NCBI GenBank assembly: GCA_000161975.1
Contig: GG688422.1
Coordinates: 493,824-557,823 of the forward strand
Source: Eubacterium saphenum ATCC 49989
Lineage (GTDB): Bacteria > Bacillota > Clostridia > Peptostreptococcales > Anaerovoracaceae
Direction: 5' to 3'
DNA length: 64,000 nt
Each line of letters opens with the position of its first letter. The stretch's first letter is position 1. The notes beneath the pieces are model-generated. The model did not search any database. It saw only the letters and a program-made list of their open reading frames with translations, and was not told where the DNA came from. A program made the translations under genes and the position numbers. This document shows, piece by piece, positions 38,592-46,631 of this stretch.

Positions 38592-38620
38592 AATAACCGC
38601 ATTTATTTCATGCAGTTATT
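38592..38620 (-). terminator. Terminator of the dlt operon
   Basis: An 11-bp stem (38592-38602 with 38610-38620) has one G-U pair when read on the minus strand (it would be a C-A mismatch on the plus strand) and is followed on the minus strand by ATTTTTTTATT. It follows dltX by about 55 bp. Confidence 0.8.
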
Positions 38621-38647
38621 ATATTATAACCTCAGGCGCCCTGTCAA
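38618..38647 (-). promoter_or_regulatory. Promoter of the ABC exporter operon
   Basis: On the minus strand TTGACA (38642-38647) and TATAAT (38618-38623) are both consensus, 18 bp apart. The -10 touches the dlt terminator stem, so a transcript starting near 38611 would contain only one arm of that hairpin. Confidence 0.7.
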
Positions 38648-38675
38648 CACCTTATATCCCTATCCGCGTCCTTCG

Positions 38676-38837
38676 TTAAAATTCCGCATATGTGAAGCCT
38701 GAGGTGGTAGCCATCCCTGCAAAAAGCATAAACACATAAACCCCTATTATAAGGAATGAAAAGATACCCACGTATTTTAAATACTCTACAAAGCCGTGTG
38801 ACTTAACCTTGCATATAATATCTATAAATTTTTTCAT
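38676..38837 (-). CDS. dltX: DltX-like small membrane protein of the D-alanylation system
   Basis: This 53-residue protein is hidden behind the 3' end of dltD, which it overlaps by 35 bp. The ATG at 38837 follows AGGG. It has a short basic N-terminus, one membrane helix (about residues 23-42), and ends in SGFTYAEF, which fits the hallmark C-terminal FxYxEF motif of DltX (FIYNEF in characterised proteins). DltX is a membrane microprotein needed for D-alanine transfer to teichoic acids, its C-terminal motif relaying the acyl group. It is usually first in dlt operons but here it is last. Confidence 0.75.
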   Translation of the reverse strand: MKKFIDIICKVKSHGFVEYLKYVGIFSFLIIGVYVFMLFAGMATTSGFTYAEF

Positions 38838-39975
38838 TTACCCTAAGCCATCCTTCCTTCCAAATGTGCACTACGTCCTTTATTATATTTGGCTTGTAAT
38901 CGTATTTCTTAAAATCAATTACCTTCACCTTATACTTTTTGCATATCTTTCGTATCTTCCTTTGGTATCTGTCACGCCTGCTCTTTTTTAGCCCCGCAAC
39001 ATCGTACCACTTGCCGTTTACAGGCAGCATCACGATGAGCGGCCTTATCTTAGTAGCCTTGCAGATCTTAAGAAAATAGATAAAATCTTTAAATTCCGGC
39101 GACTTCTTAAAGTTCTTTCTCCTGTGCGCATTCTTTATCAAAGGCTCCTTTCTGGAGTAAATATACTTCCAGAATTTATTATCCATATTGTACTTGTTAT
39201 TATAGTCGTAACTCTCACGGCTTGCCTTGTTTATGACCCTTCGCCACTCAGCTTTTTTTATTTTCTTCTTGTATATCTTATACCTGTCCTGTGGTTTTAT
39301 ACCTGCACGAAACATATCCGTCATCACCGAGACCGTCTCTCTATCCGCTACGAATGTGCTCCTCACATTAAAATACACCTTCTCGAATTTACTGGATTTT
39401 TTCTGCATAAGTACCTTGTACGCCACCCTCGCATTGTATTCCATCTGAGGATCACCCTTCTTCAGCAGTTTAAGAACTCTTTTCGCTACATTTTTTCTTA
39501 ACTTAAATGGAATATCTTCATTTTGGAGGAAGGTATTGAAGGTCCCTTCTGAAAATCTCCACGCAAACTTCTGCGGAGGCACCCCTTTTGGATAAAACCA
39601 AGGCATGGACAACAACAATACGGCTTTATTGTTTGCCGCATAAGGCGCTATAGCTCCCATGGTAATCGCATGGTTTAGGCTTTGATTATATGCGCTCCCT
39701 ACTATCATGGGAGAAAAATTCGTATTCCTAAAAAAGTTCCTCGGATGATAAAATTCTTTCTGTCCATGGTCAAACTCGGAAGACCCCATAACCAACATGG
39801 AATCCTCCTGCATGTTTTGCCCTATAGCCCTTGCGGACATATCTTTATACATGCTGCACCACCCGCCGAATTCTCTGTTATTTACAAGTGAGCTTTTCGG
39901 CAGGAATTCGTGAAGAAGTGCAACTATAAGGCACAAGATTAATAGACTTGTTAGGAATGCCAGAATTTTCTTCAT
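38803..39975 (-). CDS. dltD: D-alanyl-lipoteichoic acid biosynthesis protein DltD
   Basis: DltD is a membrane-anchored SGNH-like hydrolase that acts outside the cell in moving D-alanine onto teichoic acid. The 390-residue protein has one N-terminal helix (about 4-24), a GSSE serine box (64-67), and a C-terminal catalytic segment with DVVHIWKEGW where the Asp/His pair is expected. Between these it is very rich in Lys and Arg. It begins 8 bp after dltC ends. Its last codons overlap dltX. Confidence 0.92.
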   Translation of the reverse strand: MKKILAFLTSLLILCLIVALLHEFLPKSSLVNNREFGGWCSMYKDMSARAIGQNMQEDSMLVMGSSEFDHGQKEFYHPRNFFRNTNFSPMIVGSAYNQSLNHAITMGAIAPYAANNKAVLLLSMPWFYPKGVPPQKFAWRFSEGTFNTFLQNEDIPFKLRKNVAKRVLKLLKKGDPQMEYNARVAYKVLMQKKSSKFEKVYFNVRSTFVADRETVSVMTDMFRAGIKPQDRYKIYKKKIKKAEWRRVINKASRESYDYNNKYNMDNKFWKYIYSRKEPLIKNAHRRKNFKKSPEFKDFIYFLKICKATKIRPLIVMLPVNGKWYDVAGLKKSRRDRYQRKIRKICKKYKVKVIDFKKYDYKPNIIKDVVHIWKEGWLRVNEKIYRYYMQG

Positions 39976-39983
39976 AAGTTCCT

Positions 39984-40214
39984 CTATTGCTTGGATTTTA
40001 TAAGCGCAATAATCTTGTTAGGTGTATCCATATCCTCTCTCGTAACCTCTGTAGGAGGTATAGAAACCCCGAAATTCGCTTCTATTTCTACCAGCAACTC
40101 CGTAAAATCCAATGAATCCATAAGATCTTCTTCTACTATGTTTATATCTCTATCTTCCTTTACGATGTCATCGCCACAAATCTCGGCTAAAATATCTAAC
40201 AACTTCTCTTCCAT
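39984..40214 (-). CDS. dltC: D-alanine carrier protein DltC
   Basis: DltC is the acyl-carrier-type protein that holds D-alanine as a thioester on a phosphopantetheine arm. The 76-residue product has the attachment serine Ser34 in LMDSLDF and the acidic helix typical of carriers. It lies between dltB and dltD in the standard order. Confidence 0.95.
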   Translation of the reverse strand: MEEKLLDILAEICGDDIVKEDRDINIVEEDLMDSLDFTELLVEIEANFGVSIPPTEVTREDMDTPNKIIALIKSKQ

Positions 40215-40232
40215 GATCTTCCTCCGTATTCT

Positions 40233-41432
40233 CTATATATGCTTTATCCAGTTTAGCAGTATTTCCCACGACCATCCCATAATTTCCGTGAATCTGCCGG
40301 AGAAAATGAAAAAGCCAAACATAACAAGATTTATTGTAACAAAAGTTTGCAGCGCAATAAACCACTTTTTCTTTTTATTTTTCTTATAGAACTTCGATTT
40401 CTTCTGATACCAGTTTGTAAGAGCCAGCAATATTCCATGATATACACCATACAATATATAATGAAGCGATAAACCGTGCCAAATACCCATTATAGTCATA
40501 TTTATTATAAATCCTACAGACGATGTGGTGATTTTACTCTTAAACCATTTGTTCCTCACAAATCGCATCGTGATCCTTGAGAAAACATAATCTCTAAACC
40601 AATATGAAAGAGTGATGTGCCACCTGTCCCAAAACTCTCTGATATCCTTGCTGATAAAAGGCTTATTGAAGTTTACAGGTGTCTTGACGCCAAACAGATT
40701 GCTCACGCCGATAGCCATAAGGCTGTATCCCGCAAAATCAAAGAAGAGGTATATGCCATAAGAATACATGTTTATGAGCATTGATACCCAGTCATCATCC
40801 GAGCCAAGTATTGTTATCAGCTGAAAAGATGCCGTTGCAAGCACGAACTTATAAAAGAGTCCCTTGCATATCTTTAACAGTCCGTCACCGAAAAGTTCAG
40901 TATACTCCTCCTTGGACATCACTGTATTGATGTCCTCGTTAAAGCGCCTGCTCCTGTCTATGGGCCCTGAAATGAGCGCAGGAAAAAACAGCAGAAAATA
41001 GAAGAAATCAAACGTTTTTACCTTTTCTATCAGTCCGTCATGAATCTCTATAATTATTTGTAAACTCTTAAATGTAAGATATGAGATGCCGAGGAAGGCG
41101 AATATCTTATATGGATTCGCTCCCGCCTCAAGGATTTTATAAGTAGCGAGCGGAGCCAGTGAAAGTACTATGGCTATGAAATATGCCAATCCCGACTTGC
41201 CGAGCTTCCTCCTTCTGTATGCAAAAACCTGCACTATGATGTACTGCAAAATGCAATACAAACCCAAATATACAAGCGCTGCAGGCCTCGTACTCATAGC
41301 GAAATAAATAAACACGAGCGACACCACAAAGCTGTAATACTTAAGCTTTATCTGCCTTCTTCCGAGTATAAACGCAGGTATAGCAGCCGCTGCGAGACTT
41401 AAGAAAAATATTACGCCGCTGAACAGTTCCAC
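40233..41432 (-). CDS. dltB: D-alanyl transfer protein DltB (MBOAT family)
   Basis: DltB is a polytopic membrane O-acyltransferase that takes D-alanine from DltC at the membrane. The 399-residue protein is highly hydrophobic and has the MBOAT core IWHGLSLHYILYGVYHG (about residues 314-335) with the catalytic histidine. It starts with a GTG whose first base is the last base of the dltA TAG stop, so the genes overlap and are probably translationally coupled. Confidence 0.95.
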   Translation of the reverse strand: MELFSGVIFFLSLAAAAIPAFILGRRQIKLKYYSFVVSLVFIYFAMSTRPAALVYLGLYCILQYIIVQVFAYRRRKLGKSGLAYFIAIVLSLAPLATYKILEAGANPYKIFAFLGISYLTFKSLQIIIEIHDGLIEKVKTFDFFYFLLFFPALISGPIDRSRRFNEDINTVMSKEEYTELFGDGLLKICKGLFYKFVLATASFQLITILGSDDDWVSMLINMYSYGIYLFFDFAGYSLMAIGVSNLFGVKTPVNFNKPFISKDIREFWDRWHITLSYWFRDYVFSRITMRFVRNKWFKSKITTSSVGFIINMTIMGIWHGLSLHYILYGVYHGILLALTNWYQKKSKFYKKNKKKKWFIALQTFVTINLVMFGFFIFSGRFTEIMGWSWEILLNWIKHI

Positions 41433-43009
41433 TACACCATCTCCCTTAGCTTTTTACGATCAAGCTTACCGTTACCCGTAAGGGGTAAAGTACTTACAAA
41501 TTCTATTTTCTTAGGCACCATGTAAGCAGGGAGCATGTTTTTAAGCTCTGTCTTTACCATTTTTCGCTCGCTGAAATCACCGCTACTGCCTTTCTTTACA
41601 ATGAAGGCTACCAAATGCTTTATCTTTCCTTCAATTTCCTTTGGCAACACAGCCGCCCCGCTGATGCCGTCTATCTTTAAAAGATTTTGCTCTATATCAC
41701 CGAGCTCTATTCTGTAACCGTGCAATTTTATTTGCTGGTCTATTCTCCCCGTAATATAATAATTCCCGTCATCTTCGATATAGCCTTCATCGCCCGTCCT
41801 ATATGCTCGCATCGTTTTGCCGTCGATTTCAAGCTCAGAAAACACTTTGGACGTTTTCTCTTCGTCGTTAAAATAACCGAGGCTCACGGTATCTCCTACT
41901 ATCATTAGTTCACCCTTTTGAGGCGGGTCTACCTCTTTTAAACTCTCATCTATTACTCGAAGCTCCGTGCCAAGCTTTGGAACTCCTATCGGTAGGTCAC
42001 GTGAAATATTTAACATTTCTTTTTCTATCTTTATTGAAGTGACCGCAACGGTTGCTTCTGTGGGACCGTACGTGTTTATTATTTCTGCATTTTTAAATCT
42101 TTCAAAAAGCTCTGCAGCCGTTTCCTTCGTAAGCTTTTCACCACAAAAAAGGAATTTTTTAATATCACTTAATATCTCTCCGTTAAATAGCGGTTCTGTA
42201 AAGCAAAGATCCACGAAGGAAGGTGTAGATACCCAATAGTTTATATTCGCGTCCTTTAAATATTCCATAAGACTCTTAAAATCGCTTTGGAGCTCCTTAT
42301 CTATGCTCTTAAGCGTACCTCCTGTGCAAAGAGATGTATACAGATCCATAACCGAAAGATCGAATGAGAAAGGCGCCTGATTTAAAAAAGTACCGCCGTC
42401 TTCACCTGCGATGCCTGCCATCCAGCCCACAAAGCTTTCTAGCGATGCCGCCGATATCTTGACTCCTTTAGGCTCTCCCGTACTTCCTGACGTAAATATT
42501 ATGTAAAAAACATCATCGTCCTTTACCCAGTAGTCACTACCTATTTTTTCTGCACTCACGCCACATCGCTTCTTAGAACCTGCACCGGGGGTTGTTCCGT
42601 GTTTACTGCTCTCACAACAAGCATCATCAATTATCTCATTTGTAGATATGAAGTCTACGAGCTTCGCCTCTTCGACTTCGTAAGGTATTTCTTCCGTCGC
42701 AAACGCTATATCGTTACCTACTTTTTTAATTATGGCTGCGATCCTCTCGTGTGGCATGGACAAATCCACCGGACAATATGCCCTTCCCGCCTTCACACAG
42801 GCCAAAAAGCAAACGAGCATAAACGGAGATTTATGACCGTATACAACTATGGGAGTAAGATCTTCACCTTTTTTACCTACTATCCAAGTAGCCAATTTAT
42901 CCGATTTTTCCCATAATTCCTTATATGTAATCTCGCCTTCTCTGGAATGAAAAGCAATTTTTTCAGGATTAATTTTATACGATTGTTCAATTCTCTTAAG
43001 TATCTCTAT
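41432..43009 (-). CDS. dltA: D-alanine--DltC ligase DltA with a non-canonical AUA start
   Basis: DltA activates D-alanine with ATP and loads it on DltC. The adenylation core is intact: FTSGSTGEPKG near residues 173-182, NTYGPTEATV, YRTGDEG, and the C-terminal GNGKLDRKKL with the catalytic lysine. The first ATG/GTG/TTG in frame is the TTG at 42895, but that would delete about 38 conserved residues. The frame continues upstream through EKIAFHSREGEITYKELWEKSD, typical for the DltA N-terminus, to an ATA at 43009 that has AGGAGG seven bases upstream. I therefore place the start there, giving 525 residues. A start codon mutation, AUA initiation, or a base-call error are all possible. Confidence 0.85.
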   Translation of the reverse strand: MEILKRIEQSYKINPEKIAFHSREGEITYKELWEKSDKLATWIVGKKGEDLTPIVVYGHKSPFMLVCFLACVKAGRAYCPVDLSMPHERIAAIIKKVGNDIAFATEEIPYEVEEAKLVDFISTNEIIDDACCESSKHGTTPGAGSKKRCGVSAEKIGSDYWVKDDDVFYIIFTSGSTGEPKGVKISAASLESFVGWMAGIAGEDGGTFLNQAPFSFDLSVMDLYTSLCTGGTLKSIDKELQSDFKSLMEYLKDANINYWVSTPSFVDLCFTEPLFNGEILSDIKKFLFCGEKLTKETAAELFERFKNAEIINTYGPTEATVAVTSIKIEKEMLNISRDLPIGVPKLGTELRVIDESLKEVDPPQKGELMIVGDTVSLGYFNDEEKTSKVFSELEIDGKTMRAYRTGDEGYIEDDGNYYITGRIDQQIKLHGYRIELGDIEQNLLKIDGISGAAVLPKEIEGKIKHLVAFIVKKGSSGDFSERKMVKTELKNMLPAYMVPKKIEFVSTLPLTGNGKLDRKKLREMV

Positions 43010-43128
43010 ACTGCTTCCTCCTACTGCATACTCTAAAATTTACCAATATATTCTATAGTATTTGCCTCCAAAACACAAGCCCACTCACCTTCTATTAACT
43101 CCTTTTCTTCTTAAGTGTAAAGACATAT

Positions 43129-43157
43129 ATTATATTTCGAGAAATATTCTGATACAA
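43129..43157 (-). promoter_or_regulatory. Promoter of the dlt operon
   Basis: On the minus strand TTGTAT (43152-43157) and TATAAT (43129-43134) are 17 bp apart. The predicted leader to the dltA start is about 110 nt and contains an additional AAGGAG at about 43095-43103. Confidence 0.7.
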
Positions 43158-43221
43158 CATAATTTTGGCTTCTAAACTTAAGATCTGACCGGACTTTAAA
43201 CGACGGTATTATTTATTAAAT

Positions 43222-43310
43222 TGGCGGAAGCGGTGGGATTCGAACCCACGTGCCCGAAAGGGCTACCGCATTTCGAGTGCGGCTCGTTATGACCACTTCG
43301 ATACGCTTCC
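43222..43310 (-). tRNA. tRNA-Ser (anticodon CGA)
   Basis: The minus strand folds into a class II tRNA: 7-bp acceptor stem GGAAGCG/CGCTTCC, D arm, anticodon stem CCGCA/TGCGG with loop CTCGAAA (anticodon CGA), a long variable arm AGCCC-TTTC-GGGC, T-arm with GGTTCGAATCC, discriminator G and an encoded CCA. Length 89 nt including CCA. Confidence 0.97.
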
Positions 43311-43324
43311 AAATAAGGGCTACA

Positions 43325-43882
43325 TTAGCCCTTAATGTTTCCTTCTCCATCGAATAAATATAACTTTGACAATGAAATAACGTCGTCCCTATCTATAGCA
43401 TCGCCCTCTACCAGTATTGACATCTTGGCGGTAACATTGGCATCCGCCTCGTTTGCAATCTTCTCAAGAGCCTTGAGTGATTCGCCCGTGCTTATCACAT
43501 CGTCTACTATTAGTATATTTTTCCCCTTAAGCTTATCCATATCCTCTTGCCCAAGATAGAGGTGCTGCTCCTTTTGCGTTGTAATGGATTCAACCGTTAC
43601 ATCCAGAGGCTCCGTCATATATACCTTCTTGCCCTTTCTCGCTACCACGTAGTCTTTGTTTTCAGACTGTCGCGACATCTCATACACCAAGGGTATGCTC
43701 TTTGCTTCAGCTGTGAGGATGAGGTCAAATTCAGGAGCCTTCGAAAGTAATTCCGTAGCTGCCACCTTTGTGATTTCCACATCTCCGAAAAGTATAAATG
43801 CAGCTATCTGCACATCGTCGTCCACCTTGTATAAAGGTAACTTTCTCTTAATTCCCGCTATTTCTATTTCGTATTCCGCCAT
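43325..43882 (-). CDS. Purine phosphoribosyltransferase (Apt-like)
   Basis: This 185-residue protein has the type I PRPP-binding loop ILIVDDVISTGES and an upstream AEAKSIPLVYEMSR segment like that of adenine phosphoribosyltransferases. It would convert a purine base and PRPP to the nucleotide. The ATG at 43882 follows AAGGTG; an ATG 33 bases earlier overlaps the permease gene. It directly follows a purine permease, which supports purine salvage, but the exact base (adenine or other) is not determined. Confidence 0.82.
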   Translation of the reverse strand: MAEYEIEIAGIKRKLPLYKVDDDVQIAAFILFGDVEITKVAATELLSKAPEFDLILTAEAKSIPLVYEMSRQSENKDYVVARKGKKVYMTEPLDVTVESITTQKEQHLYLGQEDMDKLKGKNILIVDDVISTGESLKALEKIANEADANVTAKMSILVEGDAIDRDDVISLSKLYLFDGEGNIKG

Positions 43883-43901
43883 TTTAAATTCACCTTCGCA
43901 T

Positions 43902-45266
43902 CTACTTGGATTCATAAATGAGCTTTACTATATTTAAGCAAAATAGCGCTCCACTCACCCACATTACAGGGTGGATCTCCCTTGCCTTCTTCTGGAACAC
44001 TCTAATTATTATAAACGCCAGCAATCCGAACATTATTCCGTTTGCAATTGAATATGTAAACGGCATCATCACTATCGCAAGAAAGCCGCTCACCATACCT
44101 GCCGCATCATCGCTTAAGTCCATATGCGTCACGGCGCCCATCATGAGAAGTCCTACAAAAATCAGCGCAGGAGCTACCGCAAACGCCGGTATGGCTACAA
44201 ATATAGGAGATAACACAAGCGAAGCTATGAATAACACAGCCGTAACAACCGATGTAAGCCCGGTTCTTCCGCCTTGCGCAACGCCGGCACTCGATTCCAC
44301 ATAGCTTGTAACGGTGGAAGTACCCATTACGGCACCGAAACATGTACCTAGCGCATCTGCAAGAAGCACTCTTCCAACCTTCGGAAGTTTTCCGTCCTTA
44401 TCAAGCAGATTACCCTTATGAGCCACTCCGATTACGGTGCCTACCGTGTCGAATAAATCGACAAACAGGAATGAGAATACGACCACCATAAACGATATGA
44501 AATTATTGGCTATAAAGCTGAAGTCAAAGGCTGCAACATGTGGAGCCGCAGGAACCAATCCATGCTTAAAGTCGGGAATCAATGAAAACACTTGGTTTTG
44601 AACGTCCACAACATACCATCCTGCCTTTTCGGCTATCATGCCGAGTCCCCATGTGAGTAATATTCCCCAAAGTATTGAACCCTTAACCTTGTAGTGATGA
44701 AGCACGGCGATAAACAGCAAGCCCACAAACGCCAAAACCAATTGAGGAGATTTTACGCTGCCAAGGCTCACAAGAGTATCCTTATTAGCCGCTACGATGC
44801 CTGCGCCTTTAAAGCCTACAAGCGTTATGAAGAGCCCTATGCCCACTGTAATGCCGAGTTTTAAATTTTTTGGAACCTCGTTTACAAGCGTTTCTCTGAA
44901 TTTGAAAAAAGATAAGATTATGAAAATAATACCTTCAACAAAGACCGCCGCAAGCGCAACTTTATACGGATCTTGGATTCCCTGTTGCGCGAGCCTCGAG
45001 CATACTTCAAACGCAAAATACGCATTCAGCCCCATTCCGGACGACAGCGCTATAGGATAATTAGCCAGAAACGCCATCATTAATGTACCTGCAGCCGATG
45101 CAACGCATGTAGCTGTGAAAATTGCTCTGGGATCCATCCCCGTAGCGGACAATATGCTTGGATTTACAGCTAGAATGTACACCATCGATAAGAACGTGGT
45201 AATACCTGCGACCACTTCGGTCTTGACATTCGTGCCATGCTCTTTTAACTTAAAAAAGTCCTCCAT
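43902..45266 (-). CDS. NCS2-family purine permease (adenine/guanine/hypoxanthine type)
   Basis: The 454-residue polytopic membrane protein belongs to the AzgA/PbuG-like branch of nucleobase:cation symporters. It has the conserved GMGLNAYFAFEV segment, VDLFDTVGTVIGV, and TSTVTSYVESSAGVAQGGRTGLTS, all diagnostic of that branch. It brings purine bases into the cell for the phosphoribosyltransferase encoded 19 bp downstream. GGGAGG precedes the ATG. I see no purine riboswitch in the short leader. Confidence 0.93.
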   Translation of the reverse strand: MEDFFKLKEHGTNVKTEVVAGITTFLSMVYILAVNPSILSATGMDPRAIFTATCVASAAGTLMMAFLANYPIALSSGMGLNAYFAFEVCSRLAQQGIQDPYKVALAAVFVEGIIFIILSFFKFRETLVNEVPKNLKLGITVGIGLFITLVGFKGAGIVAANKDTLVSLGSVKSPQLVLAFVGLLFIAVLHHYKVKGSILWGILLTWGLGMIAEKAGWYVVDVQNQVFSLIPDFKHGLVPAAPHVAAFDFSFIANNFISFMVVVFSFLFVDLFDTVGTVIGVAHKGNLLDKDGKLPKVGRVLLADALGTCFGAVMGTSTVTSYVESSAGVAQGGRTGLTSVVTAVLFIASLVLSPIFVAIPAFAVAPALIFVGLLMMGAVTHMDLSDDAAGMVSGFLAIVMMPFTYSIANGIMFGLLAFIIIRVFQKKAREIHPVMWVSGALFCLNIVKLIYESK

Positions 45267-45343
45267 AATTCCTCCCGATATTATATAAAAAATAAATTAG
45301 CGCCTACAAAGAGCTCTTGAATAAACCCTTTAGGCATTAATTA

Positions 45344-45352
45344 ATTATACCA
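45344..45352 (-). promoter_or_regulatory. Extended -10 promoter of the purine permease gene
   Basis: TGGTATAAT on the minus strand gives a consensus TATAAT (45344-45349) with TG one base upstream. It is about 78 bp before the permease start, with no clear -35. Confidence 0.55.
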
Positions 45353-45367
45353 TATTTCCGCACATTT

Positions 45368-46045
45368 TTATTTATGGCGACTTGTCATCACAAGGAAGGC
45401 TATGAGATAAATTGCGATTGCCACTATGAGCGTAAACTTCGGGAAATACGACGCTATCAAAGAACCCACAACCGCACCAAGTATGAATGACAATATCACT
45501 CCAAACGTACAAAGACCTCGATGTCTGGCTTCCTTATCTCCGGTTCTCTTGTATGAACACAGAGCCTCCGTCCCCCTTCTCAAGTTTCCGGTACACATGG
45601 TCGAGGCATATGAATGCCCCCTCACCTTTTTAAACGTCTGCACCTGCATAGCACACACAAAGGCTATGATGACGTTTACAGCGCTATTCCACTTGCCTAT
45701 AGGAATGAAGGCGGCAAGAGCAAGCAAGCCTATCTCGAGTGTCAGCATGAGGTGGCGCCAATGCAGTAGCTGTGCATCTTCAGTCTTAAATTTGTTTCGC
45801 ATGCTCTCCGTGATAAGTATGCCCAGCATAAATGCTGCGACCGGTATAGCCGCTGAAAGCGCTCCCCTAAAATTTCCATGCGCCGCATTCATGCCCACCA
45901 GAACTATATTTCCGGTTTGGGCATTTGCAAACACACCGCCTCTACAGAGATAGCTATATGCATCCAGGATCCCTCCGCACACGGCTAACAAAGATGCCAC
46001 TCTAAAGCTTTCAGACATCTGAATTTCTTTTTTTACATCTTCCAT
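45368..46045 (-). CDS. DUF1275 (YoaK-like) membrane protein
   Basis: The 225-residue protein has about six hydrophobic segments and the family signatures GGILDAYSYLCRGGVFANAQTGNIVL near the start and HSYASTMCTGNLR in the middle. The biochemical function of this widespread family is unknown. I chose the ATG at 46045 over the GTG two codons earlier. It is a single gene, about 100 bp upstream of the permease and with its own upstream gap. Confidence 0.85.
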   Translation of the reverse strand: MEDVKKEIQMSESFRVASLLAVCGGILDAYSYLCRGGVFANAQTGNIVLVGMNAAHGNFRGALSAAIPVAAFMLGILITESMRNKFKTEDAQLLHWRHLMLTLEIGLLALAAFIPIGKWNSAVNVIIAFVCAMQVQTFKKVRGHSYASTMCTGNLRRGTEALCSYKRTGDKEARHRGLCTFGVILSFILGAVVGSLIASYFPKFTLIVAIAIYLIAFLVMTSRHK

Positions 46046-46243
46046 ATCCACCTGCCTATTTTAATCACACGATTTACCGTTGTATTTTAACCTTCACAAC
46101 GTTAAGTCACTATGAATTTATTTATGAAAAAAATGTGCTACCATGTTGTTTTTAGCCATCTTAACCTTAAACCCATTATCTACCACATACATTTCAATAT
46201 TAGATTTATTACATTAACCCTACTATATTCTCTACAATATTGA

Positions 46244-46267
46244 AAAAACCGCCATACGGCGGTTTTT
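46244..46267 (-). terminator. Terminator of rpmF
   Basis: A 10-bp stem AAAAACCGCC/GGCGGTTTTT with ATAC loop carries built-in A and T tracts and can act on either strand. It begins 25 bp after the rpmF stop codon. Confidence 0.85.
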
Positions 46268-46291
46268 AAAAATATAAAACACAGCTGCAAG

Positions 46292-46474
46292 CTACGCTTC
46301 TTCTTTTACAATGCTCTTACCGTCATAGGTATTGCATGTCGGACATACTCTGTGCGGTAACTTAGGCTCCTTGCATTTAGGACAAATGCTGATGCCGGAT
46401 ACCGTTTTTTTCATATTTTGTGCTCTTCTAGAGTCTCTCTTTGCCTTTGATGTTTTTCTCTTAGGTACTGCCAT
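46292..46474 (-). CDS. rpmF: 50S ribosomal protein L32
   Basis: The 60-residue protein begins AVPKRKTSKAKRDSRRAQ after the initiator and has the zinc ribbon CPKC...CPTC, so this is the zinc-binding form of L32. It stands alone between its own promoter and terminator; the DUF177 and plsX genes that often flank rpmF are not here. Confidence 0.96.
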   Translation of the reverse strand: MAVPKRKTSKAKRDSRRAQNMKKTVSGISICPKCKEPKLPHRVCPTCNTYDGKSIVKEEA

Positions 46475-46524
46475 TTCTTATCCTCCCGATCTATATATAA
46501 ATTTCATTCACTCGCAATAGCAAT

Positions 46525-46554
46525 ATTCTAGCAAACGCAAGCTGTACCTGTCAA
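46525..46554 (-). promoter_or_regulatory. Promoter of rpmF
   Basis: TTGACA (46549-46554) and TAGAAT (46525-46530) lie 18 bp apart on the minus strand, with TG one base before the -10 (TGCTAGAAT). Confidence 0.7.
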
Positions 46555-46631
46555 TCATTTTACAGAATAATTTGCGCCTCACCTACAAAATACCGCCCAT
46601 ACCTCACTGATCTATAACAGAACCCATCATA

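Noticed and set aside
43030..43110. Short upstream open frame in the dltA leader with an AAGGAG, as a separate leader peptide gene
   Set aside because: No ATG, GTG or TTG is well placed after the AAGGAG in that frame. It is more useful as evidence for a possible frameshift at the dltA start, and is mentioned there.
45267..45343. Purine riboswitch before the NCS2 permease gene
   Set aside because: The leader from the predicted promoter is about 75 nt and I could not find the conserved three-way junction loops.
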